Shown here: in pieces, positions 17,258 through 23,855 of the stretch
How the letters are laid out: each line of letters opens with the position of its first letter
Numbering within the stretch: the first letter of the stretch is position 1
DNA from: Alloprevotella sp.
GTDB lineage: Bacteria > Bacteroidota > Bacteroidia > Bacteroidales > Bacteroidaceae
DNA: 28,635 nucleotides
NCBI GenBank assembly: GCA_017477205.1
Contig: JAFUXE010000017.1
Span: 1 to 28,635 of the forward strand
Direction of reading: 5' to 3'
Translations under genes and position numbers: made by a program
The notes under the pieces: model-generated
The model's input: the letters and a program-made list of their open reading frames with translations, nothing else
Told to the model about the DNA's origin: nothing
Databases searched by the model: none

Positions 17258-17369
17258 GCCCTCGTCCCCAGGCGGACCGCCCCAGTTCAGGGACGCGCCT
17301 GCCGCCTGCCGAGGCCGCACGCGTCCTCGTCCCAAGCAAAGAAAGAACAAACAACAAACAATTACGACA

Positions 17370-18662
17370 ATGGCATATCTATTCACATCCGAGTCCGTCT
17401 CCGAAGGCCATCCCGACAAGGTGGCGGACCAAATCAGCGACGCCGTCCTCGACGAACTGCTGGCCCTCGACCCGCAGTCCAAGGTGGCCTGCGAGACACT
17501 GGTCACGACGGGCCAGGTCATCGTGGCCGGAGAGGTGAAGTCCCAGGCCTGGGCAGACCTGCAGACCATCGTGCGCCGCACCATCGCACACATCGGCTAC
17601 ACGAAGGCCGAATACAAGTTCGATGCCGAAAGCTGCGGCATCCTCAACGCCATCCACGAGCAGAGCGCAGACATCAACCGGGGCGTTGACCGCTCGGAAG
17701 CCTACGAACAAGGCGCCGGCGACCAGGGAATGATGTTCGGCTACGCAAACAACGAGACGGACAGCCTGATGCCCCTGCCGCTCTCCCTCGCCCACGACCT
17801 CATGATTACGCTCGCGCGCATACGTCGCGAAGGTAAAGAGATGAGATACCTGCGCCCGGACGCAAAGGGACAGGTGACGGTGCGCTACGACGACGAGGAC
17901 CGCGCCGTCGCCATCGACACCATCGTCATCTCGACGCAGCACGACGAGTTCATCACGGCCGAAGAGGCGGGCTCGCAGGAAGAAGCCGACCGACGGATGC
18001 TGGAGCAGATACGTCACGACGTCATCAACATCCTCATCCCCCGCACGGTGGCAGAGCGCGTGAAGACGCCGGAAGTGAAGCGCCTGTTTGAAACCAGCGA
18101 CATCAAGTACCACGTGAACCCGACGGGAAAGTTCGTCATCGGAGGCCCCCACGGCGACACGGGACTCACGGGGCGCAAAATCATAGTAGATACCTACGGC
18201 GGACGCGGCGCACACGGCGGCGGCGCCTTCTCAGGAAAAGACCCCTCGAAGGTGGACCGCTCCGCAGCCTATGCGGCGCGCCACATCGCGAAGAACATGG
18301 TGGCAGCAGGCGTCAGCGACGAAATGCTCGTGCAGCTCTCCTACGCCATTGGCGTGGCGGAGCCCATCAGCGTCTATGTGAACACCTACGGCAAGAAGCA
18401 TGTCAACCTCAGCGACGGGGAAATAGCAGAGCGCATCAAGGGCATCTTCGACCTGCGTCCCTACGCCATCGAGCAGCGCCTGAAACTGCGCACGCCCATC
18501 TACGAGGAAACGGCACGCTACGGCCACATGGGGCACCGTCCGCGCTGGAAGACAAAGACCTTCGAGCGCAAGGGGCAGGAGCCGCTCAGCATGGAGGTGG
18601 AACTCTTCACCTGGGAAAAGCTGGACTACGTGGAACGAATCAAGCAGGAATTCGGACTATGA
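17370..18662 (+). CDS. metK: S-adenosylmethionine synthetase
   Basis: The 430-aa cytoplasmic enzyme makes S-adenosylmethionine from methionine and ATP. Motifs are [20 protein letters not shown] (H14, D16, K17), the signature [12 protein letters not shown] (from G115), [14 protein letters not shown] (from 258) and the glycine-rich loop [14 protein letters not shown] (from 283). The frame is open upstream to 17181 but the extra residues are low-complexity and cross the leader; ATG at 17370 begins [13 protein letters not shown], the normal start. The 108 bp before it, after the terminator, include an AC-rich stretch without a Shine-Dalgarno. The stop overlaps the next gene's ATG by four bases. 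Confidence 0.98.
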   Translation: MAYLFTSESVSEGHPDKVADQISDAVLDELLALDPQSKVACETLVTTGQVIVAGEVKSQAWADLQTIVRRTIAHIGYTKAEYKFDAESCGILNAIHEQSADINRGVDRSEAYEQGAGDQGMMFGYANNETDSLMPLPLSLAHDLMITLARIRREGKEMRYLRPDAKGQVTVRYDDEDRAVAIDTIVISTQHDEFITAEEAGSQEEADRRMLEQIRHDVINILIPRTVAERVKTPEVKRLFETSDIKYHVNPTGKFVIGGPHGDTGLTGRKIIVDTYGGRGAHGGGAFSGKDPSKVDRSAAYAARHIAKNMVAAGVSDEMLVQLSYAIGVAEPISVYVNTYGKKHVNLSDGEIAERIKGIFDLRPYAIEQRLKLRTPIYEETARYGHMGHRPRWKTKTFERKGQEPLSMEVELFTWEKLDYVERIKQEFGL

Positions 18663-19234
18663 ACATCACCGTCTTTGCCGCCTCCAGCGGACAGGCACCC
18701 GACGTCTATGTCCAGACCGCACGCCAGCTGGGAGAAGCCATCGCCCGACGCGGCCACACGCTCCTGAACGGTGCCGGGCGCACGGGCCTCATGGGCGCAA
18801 GCGCAGACGCCTGCCTCGCGGCAGGAGGGCGCGCCGTCGGCATCATCCCGCAGTTCATGATAGAACAGGCGTGGGAGCACCGGGGCATGACGGAACTCGT
18901 CGTCACGCGCGACATGCACGAACGCAAAGAGCAGATGTCGGGGCGTGCGGACGCCTGCATCGCCCTGCCCGGAGGCGTCGGGACGATGGAAGAACTGCTG
19001 GAAATCATCACCTGGAAGCAGCTCGGCCTCTTCCTGAAGCCCATCGTCATCCTGAACGTCGCCGGATATTTCGACCCCCTGCTGGAGCAGCTGCAACGCG
19101 CTGTGGACGAGCGCTTCATGCGCCCGCAGCACGCCGCCATCTGGTGCGTGGCCGACACGGCGGAAGAGGCCGTGCGCCTGGCGGAGACCACGCCGCTCTG
19201 GGATTCCTCCATACGAAAACTTGCCGCACTCTGA
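18659..19234 (+). CDS. LOG-family protein (cytokinin-type nucleoside 5'-monophosphate phosphoribohydrolase)
   Basis: The 191-aa protein has a Rossmann-like fold of the TIGR00730/LOG type, with [14 protein letters not shown] (from 38), MHERKEQM (86-93) and the signature PGGVGTMEE (104-112). LOG enzymes release free base from nucleoside monophosphates; bacterial members often have unclear in vivo roles. The first conserved turn reads NGAGRTG rather than the common GGG. It is coupled to metK by an ATGA overlap. Confidence 0.9.
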   Translation: MNITVFAASSGQAPDVYVQTARQLGEAIARRGHTLLNGAGRTGLMGASADACLAAGGRAVGIIPQFMIEQAWEHRGMTELVVTRDMHERKEQMSGRADACIALPGGVGTMEELLEIITWKQLGLFLKPIVILNVAGYFDPLLEQLQRAVDERFMRPQHAAIWCVADTAEEAVRLAETTPLWDSSIRKLAAL

Positions 19235-19247
19235 CACTCCCCGCCCC

Positions 19248-20108
19248 ATGCCCGACAGCCTGAGCATACACCTCGACTCCCTCTCCGCAGACACGCTCGC
19301 GGACTCCCTGCGGACCGTGGCCGACACGACGGACTCCGCCGTGCAGCGCTTCGCGGCGGACTACAGCCTGCTGGACTCCCTGCTGGCGAAGAACGTGGCG
19401 GCAGCCAACGGCATCCGCGTCCCCACCCCGCCCTACGAGCCCGCAGCGGACGACAGCGTGGTGCTGGCGCTGATGGCGGCGCTGGTGCTGGCCGTGGCCT
19501 ACCTCGTGCGGCTGCGGACGGAAGGCGGCGTGATTCTCCGCGCCTGGAGCGCACGCAACGGCAAGATGGACCTCACGCAGCCTGCCGGGACAGCCTTCGG
19601 CCTGTTCCGCCTCACGGGCGGACTGTCCCTCGGTGTGCTCCTGCTCTGCGCCATGCGCACGCTGCACGCCCCCCTGTCCCTTCCGCCAGGCCTCCCGGCC
19701 GGACTCTCGGGCGGCCCGTGGCTCTACGTGGCGGGCACCGCCCTGGCCTACTGGCTGTACTTTGCCCTGAAACAGCTGCCCTACAGCTTCGTCAACGCCG
19801 TCTTTGCGGACAGGGACGTCGCTACACAGTGGCGCATCGTGCAGAACAGCACGTCCGAAATCGTCGGTCTGCTGCTCTTCCCCTTCGCCGTCCTCGCCGT
19901 CTATCTTCCCCTCCCCTTGGATGTCATCGGCATTAGCCTTTTTGTAATCCTATGCTTAGCAAAACTGGCACTTCTCATCCTCTCATTCCGCACTTTTTTG
20001 GGCACAGCGGCAAGTGTTATCCATATATTTTTGTACTTTTGCGCGCTCGAAGTCGTCCCGCTGCTGCTTCTGTGGCATTTCGGGACGGCATTTCTACGGG
20101 CAACATGA
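19248..20108 (+). CDS. DUF4271 domain membrane protein
   Basis: The 286-aa protein has a soluble, Asp/Ser-rich N-terminal part (about residues 1-70) and then several hydrophobic segments (about 70-90, 125-145, 165-185 and 210-280). The conserved stretch LKQLPYSFVNAVF and the following 'RIVQNSTSEIVGLLLFPFA' fit the DUF4271 family, found mainly in Bacteroidetes directly upstream of hemD. The function is unknown. An in-frame ATG at 19221 would overlap the LOG gene; ATG at 19248, 13 bp after it, is preferred. Confidence 0.8.
   Translation: MPDSLSIHLDSLSADTLADSLRTVADTTDSAVQRFAADYSLLDSLLAKNVAAANGIRVPTPPYEPAADDSVVLALMAALVLAVAYLVRLRTEGGVILRAWSARNGKMDLTQPAGTAFGLFRLTGGLSLGVLLLCAMRTLHAPLSLPPGLPAGLSGGPWLYVAGTALAYWLYFALKQLPYSFVNAVFADRDVATQWRIVQNSTSEIVGLLLFPFAVLAVYLPLPLDVIGISLFVILCLAKLALLILSFRTFLGTAASVIHIFLYFCALEVVPLLLLWHFGTAFLRAT
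20034..20041 (+). promoter_or_regulatory. Possible hemD promoter -7 box inside DUF4271 gene
   Basis: TACTTTTG fits TAnnTTTG, with another overlapping TATTTTTG just upstream. It lies 116 bp before hemD within the end of the previous gene. No clear -33 TTG at the right distance. Confidence 0.3.
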
Positions 20109-20157
20109 CACAAACTGACTATACTTTCGAGAGTGGTCCCCGCGGCCACGTGCGCTT

Positions 20158-21180
20158 ATGATTAAGAAGATTCTCGTCTCGCAGCCAGAACCGGCTTCTC
20201 CGAAATCGCCCTACTACGATTTGGCCGAAAAATATGGAGTGGAACTTGTTTTCCATCCCTTCATCAAAGTGGAAGGCATTCCCGCAAAGGAGTTCCGCCA
20301 GCAGAAAATCCAAATCCTGGACTATACGGCCATTGTATTCACCTCCCGTCACGCCATAGACCACTTCTTCACGCTCTGCAAGGAGCTGCGCGTGAACATC
20401 CCGGAGAACATGAAGTATTTCGGCATCTCTGAAACCGTAGCCCTGTACATACAGAAGTACGTGCAATACCGCAAGCGCAAGGTGTTCTTCGGCACTACCG
20501 GAAAATGGCCGGAGCTCATCAGCGTCATGCTGAAGCACAAGGCGGAGAAATACCTCATCCCCCTGAGCGACGTGAACACGGGCGACATTACCGCCATGCT
20601 GAACACGAAGAAAATCGTGCACAAGGAATGCGTCATGTACCGCACCGTGAGCAACCAGATGCCCAAAAGCCTGCGCAGCTTCGACATGATTATCCTCTTC
20701 ACGCCCAGCGGCGTAGAATCCCTTCTGAAAAACTATCCCAAGTTCCGGCAGGGCAAGCTCCGCATCGGATGCTGGGGCAAGGCGACGGCGAAAGCCATCG
20801 TGGAAGCCGGACTGCGCCTGGACCTCGAAGCCCCCTCGGAGGAAGCACCCTCCATGACGGGCTCGCTGGAACTCTTCCTCGAACGCGAGGAAAAGGCGGA
20901 CAAGGCAGCCGCCAAGAAGACGGGCACCTCGAAAAAGGCAAAGACCACAGCGGAAAAGGCGGCACCTGCAAAGAAAAAGGCCGAAAAACCTGCGGAAAAG
21001 GCGGAAACCCCTGTCAAAAAGGCGGAAACCGTTAAAGCAGCCGAGAAGAAAGCCGCAGCCACCGCCACGAAGAAAGCCGCAGCCCCCAAGAAGGCTACCA
21101 CGACTACGAAGAAAGCTGCAACGCCCAAGAAGGCAGCAGCCACAAAGAAGGTCGCAAAGAAAACCGAAGCGGCCCAATAA
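20158..21180 (+). CDS. hemD: Uroporphyrinogen-III synthase with Lys/Ala-rich tail
   Basis: The 340-aa product begins MIKKILVSQPEPASPKSPYY and has the usual HemD body of about 243 residues (DYTAIVFTSRHAIDHFF, FTPSGVESLL, GCWGKATAKA). This enzyme closes and rearranges hydroxymethylbilane to uroporphyrinogen III. The last 97 residues (about 244-340) are an extra tail built of AAEKKAAA/TKKAAAPKK-like units, strongly basic and disordered, like histone H1 C-termini. The tail is not needed for catalysis in known HemDs. It is read in frame from the same start, with no sign of frameshift. It lies 49 bp after DUF4271 and 15 bp before rnpA. Confidence 0.88.
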   Translation: MIKKILVSQPEPASPKSPYYDLAEKYGVELVFHPFIKVEGIPAKEFRQQKIQILDYTAIVFTSRHAIDHFFTLCKELRVNIPENMKYFGISETVALYIQKYVQYRKRKVFFGTTGKWPELISVMLKHKAEKYLIPLSDVNTGDITAMLNTKKIVHKECVMYRTVSNQMPKSLRSFDMIILFTPSGVESLLKNYPKFRQGKLRIGCWGKATAKAIVEAGLRLDLEAPSEEAPSMTGSLELFLEREEKADKAAAKKTGTSKKAKTTAEKAAPAKKKAEKPAEKAETPVKKAETVKAAEKKAAATATKKAAAPKKATTTTKKAATPKKAAATKKVAKKTEAAQ

Positions 21181-21195
21181 GCAACGACCTGCGGC

Positions 21196-21588
21196 ATGAG
21201 GCTCTACACCTTCCCGAAAGCCGAACACCTGTGCCTGCGCCGCGACATTGAAGCCCTCTTTGCCGGAGCAAGCCGAGCCCTCACCGTCTTCCCCGTGAGA
21301 GCCGTCTATCGTATTGTGCCGCAGGCGGAGGGAGAACCGCGCGTTCGCGTTCTCCTCAGCGTTGCCAAGCGCCACCTCCACAAGGCCGTGGAGCGCAACC
21401 GGGCAAAAAGGCAGCTGCGCGAGGCCTATCGCAAGAACAAGCACCTCCTCATCGACGCCCTTCCGCAGGACACAAACCTGCATCTGGCCTTCATCTGGCT
21501 GGCGGACGAGAACCTGGAGTCCATGCGCGTGGAGAAAAGCATAGTGCGCCTGCTGCAAAACATCGCAGAGCGCCTGGCCGTTCATTGA
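21196..21588 (+). CDS. rnpA: Ribonuclease P protein component
   Basis: The 130-aa small basic protein binds the RNase P RNA and helps remove 5' leaders from pre-tRNAs. The RNR motif is clear in KRHLHKAVERNRAKRQLREA (58-77). The N-terminus, TFPKAEHLCLRRDIEALF, is the usual start of Bacteroidetes RnpA. rpmH is not adjacent; the gene order hemD-rnpA-yidD-tatD is the one commonly seen in Bacteroidales. Confidence 0.95.
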   Translation: MRLYTFPKAEHLCLRRDIEALFAGASRALTVFPVRAVYRIVPQAEGEPRVRVLLSVAKRHLHKAVERNRAKRQLREAYRKNKHLLIDALPQDTNLHLAFIWLADENLESMRVEKSIVRLLQNIAERLAVH

Positions 21589-21621
21589 CCGCCTTAATTT
21601 TTCATTTTTAATTCCCCCAGC

Positions 21622-21840
21622 GTGTCCCTCCTCACCCGCATACTCATCCTCCCCATCCGCTTCTACCAGCGTTTCATCTCCCCGCTCACGCCGCCCGCGT
21701 GCCGCTTCACGCCAACCTGCTCGCAGTATGCCGTTGAAGCCTTGCAGAAACACGGTCCCATAAAAGGCAGCTGGCTGGCCATCCGACGCATCCTGCGCTG
21801 CCACCCCTGGGGAGGAAGCGGCTACGACCCCGTACCCTGA
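21622..21840 (+). CDS. yidD: Membrane protein insertion efficiency factor YidD
   Basis: The 72-aa protein has the diagnostic core [20 protein letters not shown] with the following SQYAVEAL and the ending [12 protein letters not shown]. YidD assists YidC-dependent membrane insertion. The start is a GTG at 21622, 33 bp after rnpA; the frame has no earlier ATG that fits. Confidence 0.95.
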   Translation: MSLLTRILILPIRFYQRFISPLTPPACRFTPTCSQYAVEALQKHGPIKGSWLAIRRILRCHPWGGSGYDPVP

Positions 21841-21841
21841 C

Positions 21842-22378
21842 ATGGATTTCCACACGCACAACCTTGCCGCCACACCCGGGACGGCCATCGTGAACCTGCC
21901 GCAGGAGGCACTCCTGCATCCCGACGCGTTCACGCCGCACCCTGCGGGACTTTATTCCGTGGGAATACATCCCTGGTGGACGGGGGAGGAAAACCTGGTC
22001 CATCTCTGGGCTGGCGCCAGAGCATTGGCCGCGCTGCCGCAGGTCGTGGCCATCGGTGAATGCGGCTTCGACCGCCTGCGCGGTGCCTCCCCGGACGTAC
22101 AGCGCGAAGTCTTCTCCCGCCACGTACGGCTCTCGGAAGAATTGCGGAAGCCCCTCACCATCCATTGCGTCCGTGCCTTCGACCTCCTCTTAGCCGCCAG
22201 GCGCGAACTGCGTCCCGAGATGAAATGGACAATCCACGGATTTCGCGGCCGCCCAGCCCTTGCCCGCCAGCTCCTCAATGCCGGCTTCGACCTCAGTTTC
22301 GGCTTCCGCCACAATCCCGAAAGCTTCCGTCTCACCCCGCCCGGCCGCCGCCACGTCGAAACCGACGAGAACTACTAA
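21842..22378 (+). CDS. TatD-family metal hydrolase, C-terminus apparently frameshifted
   Basis: The 178-aa product is shorter than the usual 210-260. Metal ligands are in place: HTH near the start (MDFHTHN), SVGIHPWW, VVAIGECGFD, LTIHCVRAFD, WTIHGFRG and the final Asp in VETDEN. Translation stops at 22376-22378 right after ETDENY. The next frame then continues with SIQDASVRLYQERENIP (to a stop at 22490), and the third frame gives WRVNQNNAVLL. Together these look like the missing C-terminal helices after two frameshifts. TatD proteins are 3'-5' DNases or related hydrolases. The catalytic core may survive. The start follows yidD by one base. Confidence 0.8.
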   Translation: MDFHTHNLAATPGTAIVNLPQEALLHPDAFTPHPAGLYSVGIHPWWTGEENLVHLWAGARALAALPQVVAIGECGFDRLRGASPDVQREVFSRHVRLSEELRKPLTIHCVRAFDLLLAARRELRPEMKWTIHGFRGRPALARQLLNAGFDLSFGFRHNPESFRLTPPGRRHVETDENY

Positions 22379-22495
22379 CTGTGGGGGCACTTCAGTCCAC
22401 CTCTCTGGCGCACACAGCATACAGGACGCATCCGTCCGCCTTTATCAGGAACGCGAAAATATCCCAAAGATGGCGGGTGAATCAAAATAATGCTG

Positions 22496-22503
22496 TACTT
22501 TTG
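22496..22503 (+). promoter_or_regulatory. -7 box upstream of the 10-bp repeat
   Basis: TACTTTTG fits TAnnTTTG. The predicted start would fall at about 22510, at the first repeat unit. No plus-strand gene follows within 400 bp, so it may be the remnant of a lost gene's promoter. Confidence 0.4.
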
Positions 22504-22510
22504 CAATCCG

Positions 22511-22600
22511 AGAAGAATAAAAGAGAATAAAAGAGAATAAAAGAGAATAAAAGAGAATAAAAGAGAATAAAAGAGAATAAAAGAAAGTAAAAGCAGATAA
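22511..22600. repeat. 10-bp tandem repeat, about nine units
   Basis: AAGAGAATAA is repeated perfectly six times at 22521-22580, with one degenerate unit before and two after (AAGAAAGTAA, AAGCAGATAA). The unit equals one helical turn. Copy number is likely to vary between strains. It has no spacers of CRISPR kind. Confidence 0.92.
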
Positions 22601-22731
22601 TATACCATAGCCTTCGCCTTGGGCATCATGCCTATCGCAATTCCGGCTTGGAGCTTGACGCTGTAGGCATCTCTTTCAACATGGAGATATTCCCCTTTTA
22701 GCACCACTCTTCCATGAAGGAGGAAATATAA
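22601..22731. other. Intergenic stretch with no recognised gene
   Basis: About 130 bp between the repeat and the terminator hairpin. A minus-strand frame reads LKGEYLHVERDAYSVKLQ and on into the repeat, without a recognisable domain or good start. I regard it as non-coding or a remnant. Confidence 0.4.
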
Positions 22732-22771
22732 CACGGGTTGCCTAAAGCCTAAAAAGCCAGTGCAACCCGTG
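22732..22771 (-). terminator. Hairpin ending the exported-protein operon
   Basis: CACGGGTTGC (22732-22741) pairs perfectly with GCAACCCGTG (22762-22771). On the minus strand it is followed by a TA-rich TTATATTTCC. It lies 26 bp after the stop of the 54-aa gene. Confidence 0.6.
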
Positions 22772-22796
22772 AAAAATCCTCGGACATGCAATGCCC

Positions 22797-22961
22797 TTAT
22801 TGCTCTTCCCAGATACTGCCGGTGTGGCGGCGCGTCAGCACCTCGTACTCCGTGCTGGCAGGGCCAGCGCCTTTCTCCATCACCTTTTCTCCGGATGCAG
22901 CCATCAGGCTTTGTGCCCCCATGCGGATGACGTCGATGGCGGGTTTTGCGTATTTCTTCAT
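22797..22961 (-). CDS. 54-aa conserved-type small peptide
   Basis: The product begins MKKYAKPAIDVIRMGAQSLM, continues with AASGEKVMEKG and ends in GSIWEEQ. Short MKKY-x-KP peptides with a central 'LMAASG' are a recurrent type in Prevotella- and Bacteroides-like genomes; their function is unknown. There is no hydrophobic signal peptide. It starts 16 bp after the dockerin gene and is followed by the terminator hairpin, so it is the last gene of the exported-protein operon. Its codon use and position make it more than a chance frame. Confidence 0.6.
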   Translation of the reverse strand: MKKYAKPAIDVIRMGAQSLMAASGEKVMEKGAGPASTEYEVLTRRHTGSIWEEQ

Positions 22962-22977
22962 AAGTTGTTTTCTTTTA

Positions 22978-23822
22978 TTAGTTTCCCAAATACATGTTTA
23001 CTATTGACACGGCATCCGTCACGTCCACGTCGCCGTCCTGGTTCACGTCTGCTGCGGAACGCTTCATCTTTGACGTTGTCCCCGCAAGATAGTGGTTCGT
23101 CAGCAGCACGGCATCCGTCACGTCCACACTGCCGTCGCCATCGGCATCGCCACGAACGGTTGTCGGCTCACCGGGAGACTCCGGCTCGCTGGGATTTACG
23201 GGATTATAGACAAAGCGGGCCGTCAGCGTCACGTCTTCTGTCGGCATCAGGTAGTTGAAGCCCTGCGCGGTGCTCACCTGCCCGCCATTACGATACCACC
23301 CCTGAAAATCGAAGTTCTGACCGGGATAGGCCGTCACGCTGACATATTGGTCCTCCTCAAAGCGTTCTCCGCTGGAACGGTTGAAGGAACATGCGCCCTC
23401 GGGCGAAGACTGGAGGTAGAGGCGATGGATGTTCGGGGGTGTCTGCGGCTCGTTCGGACTTGGCGGCAGGAACTCAAACACGGCCACAAAGTCAGCGTTA
23501 GCGGCCTGGGCGGTGTAGTAGAAGTTTTGACTTGTTCCATACACCTGGCCGTTCTTCAGGCAGTGCTTGAAGAAGAAGTTTGTCCCGCCAGATGAGCAAC
23601 GCAGATATACCTGCGTACCTCCTTGTAACTTCCCGCTCCCGAAGCATATCCGTTCTCTGCCGTCGTCGTCACCTTGTAAAGCGTGTTTGGCTCTGGCGGA
23701 TTGGTCGGATTGTAGTCCCCTTGGGCAAAGGCGGAAAGGGATATCAGGAAGAGCAGCAAGCAGCAACTCCGTTTCCCCCATCGCCCCCTCTCCACAAAAT
23801 GGAGAGAGGGGAATGGGCACAA
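22978..23822 (-). pseudogene. Exported protein with InlB-like repeats and a C-terminal dockerin, frameshifted
   Basis: The main frame gives two related beta modules: an N-terminal one beginning GGTQVYLRCSSGGTNFFFK, and a second ending FNYLMPTEDVTLTARFVYNP. It finishes in a type-I-like dockerin with two Ca-binding loops, DADGDGSVDVTDAVLL and DVNQDGDVDVTDAVSIVNMY. The signal peptide, CCLLLFLISLSAFAQ, and the following LYKVTTTAENGYASGAGSYK lie in another frame. The two frames join smoothly if one G is restored in the GGAGG at 23618-23622 (minus strand). The first codons are overprinted by a palindrome, leaving only TTG (23822) or GTG starts. As read, full-length product would need a frameshift; a sequencing error is also possible. 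The gene follows the BspA-like gene by 33 bp. Confidence 0.75.
23776..23818. repeat. Palindrome at the start of the dockerin gene
   Basis: On the plus strand CCCCATCG, then CCCCCTCTCCA, is followed after AAAAT by GGAGAGAGGGG and AATGGG, giving an imperfect stem of about 17 bp. The peptide it encodes (PSLHFVERGRWG) resembles that of the MBOAT palindrome in being Gly/Arg/Pro-rich. It precedes the signal peptide and seems to have displaced the original start codon. Confidence 0.6.
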
Positions 23823-23855
23823 ATATGTTGTTTCATAGACATTCTCGTTATATAT

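Noticed and set aside
16900..17370. Known SAM riboswitch upstream of metK
   Set aside because: I cannot recognise the conserved core of any SAM class in the leader, so only a generic candidate leader is reported.
20119..21933. Minus-strand open frame of 604 codons opposite hemD-rnpA-yidD
   Set aside because: It spans three well-supported genes; its low-complexity Phe/Leu/Cys/Gly stretch is simply the complement of the HemD Lys/Ala tail.
22511..22600. CRISPR array
   Set aside because: Units are 10 bp, directly joined, without spacers or cas genes nearby.
22375..22791. Minus-strand frame with a hydrophobic Leu/Phe/Ser-rich repeat (138 codons)
   Set aside because: The hydrophobic part is the translation of the 10-bp repeat and it lies beyond the terminator hairpin of the minus operon, so it is unlikely to be a membrane protein gene.
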